Shown here piece after piece: positions 34,479-43,589 of a DNA stretch of 64,000 nucleotides (positions are counted from its first letter, which is position 1; the number at the start of each line of letters is the position of its first letter). The DNA comes from an uncultured bacterium. Its GTDB lineage: Bacteria > Verrucomicrobiota > Verrucomicrobiia > Verrucomicrobiales > V1-33. Location of the stretch: contig CAJBME010000345.1 in NCBI GenBank assembly GCA_903954065.1, positions 1 to 64,000 of the forward strand, read 5' to 3'. The notes beneath the pieces are model-generated. The model saw only the letters and a program-made list of their open reading frames with translations, did not search any database and was not told the origin of the DNA. Position numbers and translations under genes: made by a program.

Positions 34479-35438
34479 TCACGCTAGCCAAACCCCGGCC
34501 GCCAGACCCAGTAACGCCACCTCCGGCCACCACGCCAAAAACCGCCCCCACCCAGACCCAGAGCGCCCGACTCTCACCACCACCGCCAGCACACACGCCC
34601 CGGCAGCCACCCCCAGCAGCACGACCCGGGGCGCGCCCACCGACCACGCCTGACCCGGCCATCCTCCTCCCAAACCCGTCGCCACTGCCAACGCCAACGC
34701 CGCCCATCCCACCCAACCCCGCCCAGCCCGACCGACACCTGTCGCCTCGCCGCCTACCTCAGGACGCGCCCAGGCAACAAGCAACACCAGCGCGAAAAAC
34801 GCGGCATTCTCCCATCGGAGAAACTCCATCAGCAAGGCGCCCGGCCGCCACCACGCCTGAGGGAGCCAAACAGCGGAGGCAAAAACAAAAGAGCGCGCCA
34901 ACCGCTGGGAACCGTCCGAAATCCGCACCCGGTCCGCTTCTCGCCATACGGAATAGGCTCCGGCTACTACGAACGCCGCCACCGCCACCCGCATCATGGG
35001 CGCCCACCCGAATGGCACCTGCCAAACCACCAGCAACGCCGCCGCCCCCCCCATCAAAACTGCCCCTCGCAACAAGATGGGATAATGGCGCCCCAAACCC
35101 AGTAGACATTGAAAAAACGCCAGCCCCACCACCGGCACCGCTGTAAAAACGAGTCCTCTCGGCACTTTCCAGCCAGCCGCATACACCGCCAGCCCCGCCG
35201 CTACCACCACCAACCCCGCCGCCGCCTGACGCTCGCGCCAGGAGCGCATCCCGGGCCACTGCACCAGCACCGCAAAAATCCATGCGCACAGCGCCACCGC
35301 GGCCACCGTCGGCCCATGCCATCCATGCTGCCAGGCCCGCGCGTAAGAGAGAATGCAAACCACCGCCACCACCGGCGCCCCGAGCGCCCAGCGGACAACC
35401 CAAGGCGGAGAAGAAGGGATCACAACAGAATCAACCAT
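34479..35438 (-). CDS. Polytopic membrane protein of unknown function
   Basis: 319 residues with about nine or ten hydrophobic helices (for example VVRWALGAPVVAVVCILSYA, ERQAAAGLVVVAAGLAVYAA, MRVAVAAFVVAGAYSVW, LGLAAGVWLA at the end). It is rich in Trp, Val and Ala. I looked for the Cys/Arg/His signature of exosortases, because PEP-CTERM proteins occur in this window, and did not find it. No family is recognised. It sits alone between a hairpin-containing gap and the PLD-family gene. Confidence 0.65.
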   Translation of the reverse strand: MVDSVVIPSSPPWVVRWALGAPVVAVVCILSYARAWQHGWHGPTVAAVALCAWIFAVLVQWPGMRSWRERQAAAGLVVVAAGLAVYAAGWKVPRGLVFTAVPVVGLAFFQCLLGLGRHYPILLRGAVLMGGAAALLVVWQVPFGWAPMMRVAVAAFVVAGAYSVWREADRVRISDGSQRLARSFVFASAVWLPQAWWRPGALLMEFLRWENAAFFALVLLVAWARPEVGGEATGVGRAGRGWVGWAALALAVATGLGGGWPGQAWSVGAPRVVLLGVAAGACVLAVVVRVGRSGSGWGRFLAWWPEVALLGLAAGVWLA

Positions 35439-35464
35439 GGCTCACCCTAAGCCCAACCACCCCC

Positions 35465-35484
35465 GCGTCCAGACATCTGGACGC
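35465..35484. repeat. Perfect 9-bp inverted repeat
   Basis: GCGTCCAGACATCTGGACGC: nine bases mirror exactly around a two-base centre. It lies in the 102-bp gap between two minus-strand genes, a few bases from a second hairpin. Confidence 0.75.
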
Positions 35485-35487
35485 CTC

Positions 35488-35523
35488 AAGCGGGGAGAAA
35501 AGCATCCGCTCTCCTCCCCGCTT
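35488..35523 (-). terminator. Stable hairpin downstream of the phytase-like gene
   Basis: AAGCGGGGAG (35488-35497) pairs with CTCCCCGCTT (35514-35523), a perfect ten-base stem with a 16-base loop, 18 bp after the stop codon of the minus-strand gene. No T tract follows on the minus strand, so it could be a terminator aided by Rho or an mRNA 3'-end stabiliser. Confidence 0.5.
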
Positions 35524-35540
35524 CTTCCGGTCAAACGAGT

Positions 35541-38447
35541 TTAGTTATTCTGCTCGTCGTCATCATCACTGTCATCATCGTCAGCTTCCAGCTCCTCGAT
35601 GGCAAAAACCGTGGTCGTGCCGCTGACTTCGTTACCCACCACCAGCAGAGGCGTACCAACCGGGCTGTTTTCTTCGCTGATGAACACAAGGCCTTCAGGT
35701 CCCAGATCACCCGCCAACGGGTTACTCACCCCCGGAGCACTTTGCCCAGCTTGGGCAAAATCGCGGAAGTTGACGTAGTCCACAAAGACCGGCGCCTTGG
35801 GATTGCTGATATTATAGACAACCACGCCGCCAATCCGCTCCAGTCCGATAAAGGCATAGTCGCGACCGGAGACTTTTCCAATCACCACTCCTTCTGGCTC
35901 AGGACCTTTATCATCACTGCGGTTGTCCATCGTATTGTTGGTATGCGAGGTGTTGAAAAAATCCGGATAAGCCTGAGCCGTGATGCGCTCAAGGTCATCT
36001 CCGCTGTCATAAACCAACTTGCCGGCAGCATCCCAAATCGAGAACGACCGGGCCCCGAAGGAGTACAATTCCTCAAACATGCCAGTCGCTGGATTTTTCC
36101 CCAGCGTGCTCAATATGTTCAAACGACCCAAATTACCGTTGTTTTTCAACACCGCTGCATCAGGAAACCGGACAGGGTCCAGCAGTACGCTGTTACTGCC
36201 AACCCGCACCGGTTCAATAAAGGTCCCATATTCACGGGCATCCCCCTCATTGGCCGTCACCAAAAAGGTACGCTTGCCAACCTGATAGTTCGCAATGGCA
36301 TCCGGCATGTACACGCCTTTAACCGGCCATGGACGAATCTTGATCTTCTTGTCGTTGTCACTCGCGTCCAGTCCCTGGTGCCGCACCGTCACCAAACCAA
36401 GGGAAACAGGCTCCGGAGCAGCCGTCCGCACAAATGAACCATCAGGATTCACCGTGATCGCGGCCACACCAAAATCGTTGTCGTTGACCACCGCAATCGT
36501 CCACGGATCAATCACCGCCAGTCCTTCAACTTTTTGCGTACGATTGTACCCGGCTGCATTCAGATCCGCATAGAGCGACTTCGCCACCGGATTGATCTTG
36601 TTGGCTACCAACTCAGCCACAGTTAACTGGTCAACAGTCTTACCCGTCGTCCCAATCGGACCGCTCATCGCAGAAACGTCGGTCGCTCCATTCAAGTTGA
36701 ATTGATAGACTTTTTTCTGAATCGTGCCCGGAAGGTCGCCCGGCAACGAATCGTCATCCCTCTCAACGACCAGGAATTCACCATTTCCCAGCGCGACAGC
36801 ATCACCCATTTTATCAGCACGACTGTCATCCACACCCGTCGATGGCACATTGTCCATCGCGTAAATGTACTGCTTCGTGGCTAGAGTGACCGGATTGAAC
36901 TCAACAACCCGGACGTTCTGCATTCCATTCAATGCGCCGTTGCTCAACGTGCTAGGGTTGCGCACAGGGCTCTGCACAAAGGCATAAATGCGACCCTGAT
37001 CCATGGCGATACCCTCAAATCCACGGTTTTGACGCCGCTGCGCTAGCACCGCCGGAAGGACCTCCACCCCAAACGCCCCCGGAGCCGCGCCCGCCGCCGC
37101 CGCCGTGCCGATAGGCACATACCGCTGCTTCATCACGCCATTCGCATCAAAATGATACAAGGCCGGACGATACTCGTCACACATCCAGAATGTCCCGTCA
37201 GCAGCAAAAACAATGCCTTCAAGATCCGCTCCCAGTGGGTCCAGCGCCAGTGGCTGGCCGAGCAAATCAACAGGGCTTTCATCATTGTAAGCCGTACTGC
37301 CCGTGCCACCCGCTATCGCCGTGTTCGGAAGCCCCGTCAACGGCACCCCCGCCGCCGATTGCAAAGGCAGCCGCTGCGTCACCGTCAGCGAACCACTCTC
37401 ACGATCCAACTCAAACCTGATCACTTCCGGCGTAAAGGCAGGTAGCAGAAAAGGACGAATCGACCCCACCGGCTCCGCATTCGGCCCACGATCGGTGTGC
37501 GCCACAAACTTGTAACGACCCGAGGTCGCATCCACCCCCTCAAAGGCTAGTCCAGAAAACCCACCCAAGGGAATCGATTGCCCCGCGAGCGTCGTGCCAA
37601 CCGATGGCAGATCGCTAGCCTTGAAATCAAACGTCGCCGTCTTGGCCGTGCCCGCCGCATGATCTTTAAAGCCCAGTCCCACCAACGACGTGATCCGACC
37701 CGCCGCAATATCAACCATCGCGATGGCATTGTTTTCCTGACACGTCACCCACGCCGTCTTGGAATCAGCCGAAATCGTCACATACTCCGGCTCCAAATCC
37801 TGAGCCACACTCGCCCCCGGCCCGAAAATGCGAATGCTCGCATCCAGCGTCGTGCCGTTGAATCGCTGAAAACTCGCCGTCTTGACTTTCGACTGAGTCA
37901 GCCTTTTAACTCCTCCCGAAATATTGATGATACTCACAGATCCTTCAGGATCGATCCCATAATCCGCGCTGGGTTCACCTTCGTTGGCCACCAAAACATA
38001 ACGACCGTCCGGCGTAAATGTCACCATGTCAGGCAACGCCCCCACTTGCACCCAAGCCACAAAACGAAGCTTGCTATCAAAGAAAACCACTTTCCCCGGG
38101 TTTGTCTTCACAGCATCCTCAACCGCCACCGCAATGACGCCATCATGAAACGCGACCGAATTAGCCACCGCTCCATAGGGCTTGATGTCCAGTGAGCCCG
38201 CCTTCACCGGAGCCGAGGGATCAATAATGCTGATGACTTCAACTTCAGCAAGTTGCGCGTTAACAACAAAAAGACGCTGCGTTTTTGGATCATGCGCGAC
38301 AATCTCAGCCGCCCCCACCTCATATAAACCACTGGAATATGTTCCAACAGGCTTAAGAGAAAGCCGCGGAGAATCATCGGAAGCCATAGATCCTGAACAG
38401 GCCGCCAACAATCCGGCCGCCGCAAGTAGGGGAAAACGCGTTTTCAT
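35541..38447 (-). CDS. Exported phytase-like esterase domain inserted in a choice-of-anchor I protein, probable lipoprotein
   Basis: 968 residues. The N-terminus MKTRFPLLAAAGLLAACSGS contains a lipobox (LAAC), so it is probably lipidated. Residues about 30-260 and 690-950 form a WD40/choice-of-anchor I type beta-propeller (PDMVTFTPDGRYVLVANEGE, VDIAAGRITSLVGLGFKDHA, FLVTANEGDAREYGTFIEPV, GPEPEGVVIGKVSGRDYAFI, LGPEGLVFISEENSPVGTPL). Residues about 270-680 match the esterase-like activity of phytase domain (IPLGGFSGLAFEGVDATSGR, LEGIVFAADGTFWMCDEYRP, NRGFEGIAMDQGRIYAFVQS, KVEGLAVIDPWTIAVVND). The tail is very acidic (EADDDDSDDDDEQNN). A role in releasing phosphate from organic esters at the cell surface is possible but unproven for this family. 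Confidence 0.85.
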   Translation of the reverse strand: MKTRFPLLAAAGLLAACSGSMASDDSPRLSLKPVGTYSSGLYEVGAAEIVAHDPKTQRLFVVNAQLAEVEVISIIDPSAPVKAGSLDIKPYGAVANSVAFHDGVIAVAVEDAVKTNPGKVVFFDSKLRFVAWVQVGALPDMVTFTPDGRYVLVANEGEPSADYGIDPEGSVSIINISGGVKRLTQSKVKTASFQRFNGTTLDASIRIFGPGASVAQDLEPEYVTISADSKTAWVTCQENNAIAMVDIAAGRITSLVGLGFKDHAAGTAKTATFDFKASDLPSVGTTLAGQSIPLGGFSGLAFEGVDATSGRYKFVAHTDRGPNAEPVGSIRPFLLPAFTPEVIRFELDRESGSLTVTQRLPLQSAAGVPLTGLPNTAIAGGTGSTAYNDESPVDLLGQPLALDPLGADLEGIVFAADGTFWMCDEYRPALYHFDANGVMKQRYVPIGTAAAAGAAPGAFGVEVLPAVLAQRRQNRGFEGIAMDQGRIYAFVQSPVRNPSTLSNGALNGMQNVRVVEFNPVTLATKQYIYAMDNVPSTGVDDSRADKMGDAVALGNGEFLVVERDDDSLPGDLPGTIQKKVYQFNLNGATDVSAMSGPIGTTGKTVDQLTVAELVANKINPVAKSLYADLNAAGYNRTQKVEGLAVIDPWTIAVVNDNDFGVAAITVNPDGSFVRTAAPEPVSLGLVTVRHQGLDASDNDKKIKIRPWPVKGVYMPDAIANYQVGKRTFLVTANEGDAREYGTFIEPVRVGSNSVLLDPVRFPDAAVLKNNGNLGRLNILSTLGKNPATGMFEELYSFGARSFSIWDAAGKLVYDSGDDLERITAQAYPDFFNTSHTNNTMDNRSDDKGPEPEGVVIGKVSGRDYAFIGLERIGGVVVYNISNPKAPVFVDYVNFRDFAQAGQSAPGVSNPLAGDLGPEGLVFISEENSPVGTPLLVVGNEVSGTTTVFAIEELEADDDDSDDDDEQNN

Positions 38448-38894
38448 GTGTATTTAAGTTTTTTCTCGTATGTGTCGCACAATTGCGAACGATTTCATAC
38501 TGAGATGAAACTCCATACCGACAAGACACGTCGTGTGACGTTTTCGATCGAGTCATGATACCCTATTATGTCACCTTCGTCACATACCCACCACCATGAC
38601 GCCCCAACTCACCCCGGGATCGACTGAATTTGAAACACCCGCATCCGTCAGGATGAGCAGTCGACTCAGTGGGCGTCTCACAGGCGTCAGCCGCAACCCC
38701 AACCTCGGATCCGAAGGCTCGCAGACCCAACAAGGTGTCCTACGATAGACTAGTACATCACCCTAAAAATAAATTCACAAAAACAATTCCCAACAATGAA
38801 GGGACGTCCTGTGGCCACCGCCTGATAATTGTCGGCGCCGGGATCTTAAACGAAAACCCTGCACCCAATCCCACGGAATGAGTGAAAGAGCCGA
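38448..38894. other. Gene-free promoter region of the phytase-like gene
   Basis: These 447 bp hold no convincing gene; the longest frame (38669-38881, plus) has no Shine-Dalgarno or family resemblance. The part next to the phytase-like gene is AT-richer and contains TGTCAC (38569-38574) and CGTCAC (38578-38583), spaced 9 bp and facing away from the gene, plus GTGTGACG at 38534. These words echo the Pho-like sites but lack the right spacing and direction. Confidence 0.5.
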
Positions 38895-40496
38895 TTAATC
38901 CTCCGGCAACGGAACCGGCGCCGTTTCCGCCCCACTCTCGCCGGGCACAGCCGGAACTGGTTCCTGCGGCGCTTCCGTCGCCGCCTCTACCTCGCCAGCC
39001 TCGCCAGCCTCGCCAGCCTCGCCAGCCTCGCCAGCCTCGCCAGCCTCGCCAGCCGCCTCATCCGTCGAAGCCGTTTCCTCAACCGCCGATTCAAAGCCCG
39101 CTCGCCCACCCGCCTCATCAAAACCGAACGGAGGCAGCAGCGAGGCACTCAGAGCCTCGGCATCCGCAGCGGCCGCCGCCGTCGTCTCGGCATTGCTGGG
39201 CAGGTCAGGCATCTCCGCCGCAGGAAGAATGAAACTCGGCATAGCCTTCTGATTCAGCTGATCGGGCGAAAGCGCCGCCATCAACGAGGAGGCCCCGTCA
39301 CCAAAACGACGGGAAGGAATCAGATCGTGGACAGAGGCCTGACGCAAGGCGCCGCGATCGACAATCCCAGTGCGCCCATCTGGCAGCATCACGGTGGCCC
39401 ACCCCCAACTCTTACCCGTCATCGTCACCACCGTTCCATTGGAAAGATAAGCATCAGGCGGCGTCGCCTGCTGCGGACCAAAAATATAAAAGGCCGAATC
39501 ATCCTTGGTGATAACAAATGTATCGCTCGAGGGAACCGTCGAACCCATAAATCCAGCCCCCTTCGGCACAGCCGCCGTCGTCTGAGGCTTGGCCTCACTA
39601 CCCCGTCCCGGCGTCACCACCGAAGCCATCCGCTCCCACCATGATGACTTTTCTGCCGATACCTCGACCCCAGCCGCCGCCGACGAGACCACGGCCGTCG
39701 TCGCTTTGTCTTTTTTGGCCTCCCCAGCCACCGCCGGCACCCCAGCCCCAGCCACCTCCTTGCGGTCGGATAACCCATTTCTCGCCCATGAAAATATCCC
39801 CGGCCGCTTGACCTCCGGCTCCACCACCGATGAATCCCCACCCCGAGAGTTCCCGCCTCCCTCCCCGCGCCGCCCCATCCCCGCCCCAGTGACCCTTCCC
39901 CCTGCAGATGACTCCCCCTCAGAAAGCATCCCTGCCTCAACCTCCGCCGGTTTACCCAAAAACGGCAACGACGGCAGCGACGGTAATCGCGTCAAAAATG
40001 ACTTTTTCTTCGTGGTTGCCGCCGCTTCAACAGAAGGTGTCTCCGATCCAACCGGCGGCCGCACCGCCGGCTTCGCTACACTCCCCGCTTTCGCCGCACT
40101 CCCAGGCTTCGCTGCACTCCCAGGCTTCGCTGCACTCCCTGCTTTCGCTGCACTCCCAGGCTTCGCCACACTCCCCGCTTTCGCTGCACTCCCAGGCTTC
40201 GCCGCACTCCCCGCTTTCGCTGCACTCTCAGGCTTCGCCACACTCTCCAGTTTCGCGCCACTCTCCGGCTTCGCGGCACCCGCGAGGGAAGCCGGCGCCG
40301 ACGCCGGTGTTTTATCCGCACTCCAGAAAGCCAGTTTTTTGGGTGTGGCAGAGAGCCGGCTCATCCATCCAGGCTTGGATTGTTCTACCGGGGGCGCCTC
40401 TGCAGGTTTGGGAGCCGCAGCGGCCACGTCCGCGCAGAAGACAAGACCGGCGGTTGCGCCGAGGAACAGACAGGAGGGAGCGGGCGGGCGATTCAT
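38895..40496 (-). CDS. Exported SH3-like protein with Ala/Lys/Pro/Gly and Gly-Glu-Ala repeats
   Basis: 533 residues with a signal peptide (SCLFLGATAGLVFCADVAAA). Residues about 65-150 are a repeat array of six-residue units of the kind SAAKPG/SAAKAG, encoded by an 18-bp minisatellite. A charged low-complexity stretch follows. Residues about 315-385 form an SH3-like domain (FVITKDDSAFYIFGPQQATP, YLSNGTVVTMTGKSWGWATV, MLPDGRTGIVDRGALRQ). The C-terminus is acidic and includes seven Gly-Glu-Ala triplets. SH3-like domains of this type often bind cell-wall peptides; the Lys/Ala/Pro repeats resemble wall-spanning linkers. The function is unknown. Confidence 0.8.
   Translation of the reverse strand: MNRPPAPSCLFLGATAGLVFCADVAAAAPKPAEAPPVEQSKPGWMSRLSATPKKLAFWSADKTPASAPASLAGAAKPESGAKLESVAKPESAAKAGSAAKPGSAAKAGSVAKPGSAAKAGSAAKPGSAAKPGSAAKAGSVAKPAVRPPVGSETPSVEAAATTKKKSFLTRLPSLPSLPFLGKPAEVEAGMLSEGESSAGGRVTGAGMGRRGEGGGNSRGGDSSVVEPEVKRPGIFSWARNGLSDRKEVAGAGVPAVAGEAKKDKATTAVVSSAAAGVEVSAEKSSWWERMASVVTPGRGSEAKPQTTAAVPKGAGFMGSTVPSSDTFVITKDDSAFYIFGPQQATPPDAYLSNGTVVTMTGKSWGWATVMLPDGRTGIVDRGALRQASVHDLIPSRRFGDGASSLMAALSPDQLNQKAMPSFILPAAEMPDLPSNAETTAAAAADAEALSASLLPPFGFDEAGGRAGFESAVEETASTDEAAGEAGEAGEAGEAGEAGEAGEVEAATEAPQEPVPAVPGESGAETAPVPLPED
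38992..39054. repeat. 9-bp in-frame tandem repeat, seven copies
   Basis: Seven exact copies of TCGCCAGCC, encoding Gly-Glu-Ala triplets on the minus strand near the C-terminus of the SH3-like protein. Copy-number changes would keep the reading frame. Confidence 0.9.
40075..40270. repeat. 18-bp in-frame minisatellite in the SH3-like protein gene
   Basis: About eleven imperfect copies of an 18-bp unit of the form CTTCGCTGCACTCCCAGG, with alternating CCAGG and CCCGC variants, encode SAAKPG or SAAKAG hexads. Frame is preserved throughout. Confidence 0.85.
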
Positions 40497-40622
40497 GGCA
40501 GCAACAAAAAGGACGGGATATGAGTTTAGGCGGGATCAGCCGGAGTGACAAGCCTCGTCCTCGCCAATTTCCCCGCAGGACAGAGCCAACCGCCAGCACA
40601 CCACCGGAACGGACCGGGCCGA

Positions 40623-41678
40623 TCAATCAATTCCCGCCCGCACTTTTCCCGCCACGAAATCAGCCAGCAACCGCAAAGCCGCCGGATCCAGCCCGCCGGT
40701 ATGCCCGGCCAGCGCATCATCCACTTCGTGCCGTCGCAGGATGCGCCCAGCCTTCCATACCCACGCCCCGGGATCGTACGGCCCCACCTTGCGCGGATCA
40801 GACCATGTATGCAGCCCCAGTAACGGCCGCCGCAGGGCGCTGGCTAAGTGCATCGGCCCGCTGTCGACACTGACGACAAAACGAGCCCGTCGCAACAAGC
40901 CGATCAATTGCAGCAACGTGGTGGCATTCACCAGATTGATCACAGACCCCGGCAGCGCCCGCGGAGACGGCTCATCGGTGCGCCCAACCACCACAACCGG
41001 AAAGTCCCGCCACACCTCAGCCATGGCCACTACTCCCTCCCACCCCAGCGACTTGCCCGCCCCCCGCGCAAACGGATGCAACACCACAAACCCTTCTACA
41101 GGCCATCCCGGTCTCACCTCTCCCGCCGGCAGCCAGTCGCCAGCCACCGCCGCGGCCGAATCACACCCAGGCTCCAAAGCACGCACCAAACCCAAATACC
41201 GATCGACCGCATGACGCACCCGCGCCTCCCCCGCCGACGGCCCGACGCTCGCCGTATGAAAAAACCTCGAACCCTCACGGGCATCATCCAGCCCGAGGAT
41301 GCACCGAGCCCCGCTGCCGCGGGCCAGCCAAGCGCTCCGCAGCAACCCTTGAAAATCCAGCGCCAGTCTGACCTCTAGCGGAGCCAAGCTCTGGGCGTAG
41401 GCTTTAAACCACTGTCGTGACCGCCATAACCCACGAACTCCGCGGAACTCCCCGCGGGGAAAAACAATCACACTTTCGAGAAGCGGACAGCCTTCCAGCA
41501 CAGGAGCCCATTCGCGATTCACCACCCAGTGCAGCCGGAGCTGCGGCCACCCCTGCCGCAGCCAAGCCACCGCCGGCAGCGTGTGCACCACGTCACCCAG
41601 AGAACTTGGCTTGATGATAACAACATCACCCTCTGCCCCCGGGGGCAGCAGTGCAGAAATCAAAGCCGGCGTCATCAT
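40623..41678 (-). CDS. Glycosyltransferase family 9 (heptosyltransferase-like, LPS core)
   Basis: 351 residues. GT9 enzymes transfer ADP-heptose to the LPS inner core at the cytoplasmic face. The N-terminal domain has VVIIKPSSLGDVVHTLPAVA, the hallmark of WaaC/WaaF proteins, and LALDFQGLLRSAWLARGSGA. The C-terminal domain has VVLHPFARGAGKSLGWEGVV, then FVVSVDSGPMHLASALRRPL with the conserved DSGPMHLA donor-binding motif. The WaaC/WaaF distinction cannot be made by eye. The metallophosphoesterase gene lies 30 bp upstream on the same strand, so co-transcription is likely. Confidence 0.92.
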   Translation of the reverse strand: MMTPALISALLPPGAEGDVVIIKPSSLGDVVHTLPAVAWLRQGWPQLRLHWVVNREWAPVLEGCPLLESVIVFPRGEFRGVRGLWRSRQWFKAYAQSLAPLEVRLALDFQGLLRSAWLARGSGARCILGLDDAREGSRFFHTASVGPSAGEARVRHAVDRYLGLVRALEPGCDSAAAVAGDWLPAGEVRPGWPVEGFVVLHPFARGAGKSLGWEGVVAMAEVWRDFPVVVVGRTDEPSPRALPGSVINLVNATTLLQLIGLLRRARFVVSVDSGPMHLASALRRPLLGLHTWSDPRKVGPYDPGAWVWKAGRILRRHEVDDALAGHTGGLDPAALRLLADFVAGKVRAGID

Positions 41679-41708
41679 GGCGCATCACTGCACAAAACGG
41701 CCCGCCGT

Positions 41709-42431
41709 CTACTTCCCGAGCGCCAGCCGATCGGCCAACTGCACCGGCAGGCCGGCCGCCAATATTTTCTTCTGCGCCGCAACAATATCATACTCAACGC
41801 GGTGCAGAGAAATATGGCCCGTTACCATGTCGTAAAGGACATAGGCCGCGCGCCAGTCACCATCCCGCGGCTGCCCCACGCTCCCAACATTAACGAAATA
41901 CTTACGGCCCGGCTCAATCGTCAATTGGGTCCCCTCCTCCACCGCCACCGCCAGTCCTTTCACGTAAAACCGCGGTACATGCGTGTGCCCGAAAAAACAA
42001 ACCTGCGTAAATTGATAACTGAAACTGGCCATGGCATCAAACTTGTTGAGCACGTACCCCCAGTTGGATGGGCTGTCGAGGCTGGCATGGACCACCGTAA
42101 AATCACGCACCTGCCGCACCAACCGCAATTCACGCAGCCACTTTTTGTCATCATCGGTCAGATTCTCCCTGGTCCAAAGCAAGGCGGCTTGAGCCAGCGG
42201 ATTCAAACCAATGATTTCCGTATCCGCACTGGCTTCCTCATCATGGTTTCCTTTGACCACCGGACAGGCCAGCCCCTGAATGCGGGCCACACACTCATGA
42301 GGATTGGCATTGTACCCCACCAAGTCGCCAATACAGACGTGATGAGCCGCACCACGCAAGGCGGCATCGGCAAGAACCGCCTCGAGTGCTTCGAGATTGG
42401 CGTGGATATCACCCAGTATGGCAAACTTCAT
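41709..42431 (-). CDS. Metallophosphoesterase family protein (YfcE-like phosphodiesterase)
   Basis: 240 residues. All calcineurin-like metallophosphatase motifs are present: GDIHANLEAL (GDxHxN), GDLVGYNANP (GDxxx), GNHDEEA (GNHD), VHASLDSP and GHTHVPRF (GHTH). The residues bind two metal ions. The architecture matches bacterial metallophosphatase proteins of 230-250 residues with no signal peptide, so it should act in the cytoplasm. The substrate is unknown. It ends 31 bp before the GT9 gene. Confidence 0.92.
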   Translation of the reverse strand: MKFAILGDIHANLEALEAVLADAALRGAAHHVCIGDLVGYNANPHECVARIQGLACPVVKGNHDEEASADTEIIGLNPLAQAALLWTRENLTDDDKKWLRELRLVRQVRDFTVVHASLDSPSNWGYVLNKFDAMASFSYQFTQVCFFGHTHVPRFYVKGLAVAVEEGTQLTIEPGRKYFVNVGSVGQPRDGDWRAAYVLYDMVTGHISLHRVEYDIVAAQKKILAAGLPVQLADRLALGK

Positions 42432-42526
42432 CGATGAGATGGAAAAAATGAGCTAAAAGAAGGAGCTTTCACACGGCCCGGCGCATTGCAAGAGAGGAAT
42501 CACCCGCTGACAGTACGGGCGCACGC

Positions 42527-43462
42527 TCACCCCCCAGGCTGGAACCCGTCCGGAAGAAAGGGCGCAAATTCCGCAGTCAGCGGCGCTTCCCACACCAGAC
42601 GTTGGCCGCTACGGGGATGCGTGAAACCAAGCCTCCACGCATGCAACATCAGCCGCGGCACTCGCACCAGCTGCCGCACCGGCCGCGCATACACTTCATC
42701 CCCCAACAGCGGGTGCCCAAGGCTCTTCAAGTGAACCCGGATCTGGTGCGTGCGGCCAGTATGCAAATGACACCGGACCAACGACCAGTGCGCCCCCGCA
42801 TGCACCACTTCATAATCGGTCACCGCATGACGGCCTTTATCAGCAGCCACCACCGCCATCTGCACCCGGTTGCCCGGATTGCGGGCCAGATGATTCTCAA
42901 TCCGGCCCGCCCGCGGCTGCGGCACCCCCTGCACCACCGCATAATAAATCTTTTCCGTCTCACGCCCCGCAAATTGCGCACTCAATGCCGCATGCGTCAC
43001 ATCATTGCGAGCCACCACCAGACAACCGCTCGTTTCTTTGTCCAACCGGTGCACAATCCCCGGCCGCTGCTCCCCCCCAATCGTCGAAAGTGGCCCAAAA
43101 TAATGCAACAGCGCGTTGACCAAGGTGCCATCCTCATGCCCAGCCCCCGGGTGCACCACCATGCCGCTCGCCTTGTTCAGCACCGCGAGATCATCATCCA
43201 CATGCAAAAATGATAAGGGCAAATCCTGGGCCACCGCCTCCACCGGCCGCGCCTCCGGCACCGTCACAACGACTTGCTCCCCACCCGCCAACACCTGGCT
43301 CGGCTTCACTACCCGCCCGTCCACCCGAATCGCCCCCTCCTTGATCAACGCCGCCACCCGCGAACGCGAAATCCCCTCCACTTTCTCCGCCACCAAACGA
43401 TCAAGACGGACCCCACAAGCAGTGGCATCCGTCAGAAAACAAATAGGCTCAGCGTCGGTCAT
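42527..43462 (-). CDS. RluA/RluD family 23S rRNA pseudouridine synthase
   Basis: 311 residues. An N-terminal S4 RNA-binding domain (residues 12-75: GVRLDRLVAEKVEGISRSRV, LIKEGAIRVDGRVVKPSQVL) precedes the catalytic domain. The catalytic motif PGIVHRLDKETSGCLVVARN contains the active-site Asp, and LVRCHLHTGRTHQIRVHLKS follows. This architecture is that of RluD, which makes pseudouridines in helix 69 of 23S rRNA, though RluC-type enzymes share it. Start ATG at 43462. Confidence 0.94.
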   Translation of the reverse strand: MTDAEPICFLTDATACGVRLDRLVAEKVEGISRSRVAALIKEGAIRVDGRVVKPSQVLAGGEQVVVTVPEARPVEAVAQDLPLSFLHVDDDLAVLNKASGMVVHPGAGHEDGTLVNALLHYFGPLSTIGGEQRPGIVHRLDKETSGCLVVARNDVTHAALSAQFAGRETEKIYYAVVQGVPQPRAGRIENHLARNPGNRVQMAVVAADKGRHAVTDYEVVHAGAHWSLVRCHLHTGRTHQIRVHLKSLGHPLLGDEVYARPVRQLVRVPRLMLHAWRLGFTHPRSGQRLVWEAPLTAEFAPFLPDGFQPGG

Positions 43463-43533
43463 GCAGCAATAAATCAGAAAAAACCCGTCCCACCATCATA
43501 CAGCAAAGCACCACCATCGCCTTTCTTCGAAAA

Positions 43534-43555
43534 TCTTTTTCTTGTGAGAAAAAGA
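43534..43555. promoter_or_regulatory. Inverted repeat upstream of nagA, possible operator or leader hairpin
   Basis: TCTTTTTCT (43534-43542) and AGAAAAAGA (43547-43555) are perfect inverse complements around a four-base TGTG centre, 34 bp before the nagA ATG. It could be an operator for a GlcNAc-responsive repressor or a weak mRNA hairpin. Confidence 0.4.
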
Positions 43556-43589
43556 AATGTCCTCTCTGCTCCAAAGAATGAGGAACCAC

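Noticed and set aside
34479..35438. Polytopic protein as the missing exosortase for the PEP-CTERM proteins
   Set aside because: The conserved Cys, Arg and His motifs of exosortases are not visible.
38569..38583. TGTCAC and CGTCAC upstream of the phytase-like gene as a third Pho box
   Set aside because: The half-sites are 9 bp apart instead of 11 and face away from the gene, so they are only noted as related words.
38669..38881. 70-residue plus-strand ORF in the phytase-like promoter region
   Set aside because: No ribosome site, no domain and unlike neighbouring genes in composition.
40075..40270. Direct repeats as a CRISPR array
   Set aside because: The 18-bp units are contiguous, without spacers, and lie in frame inside a coding sequence.
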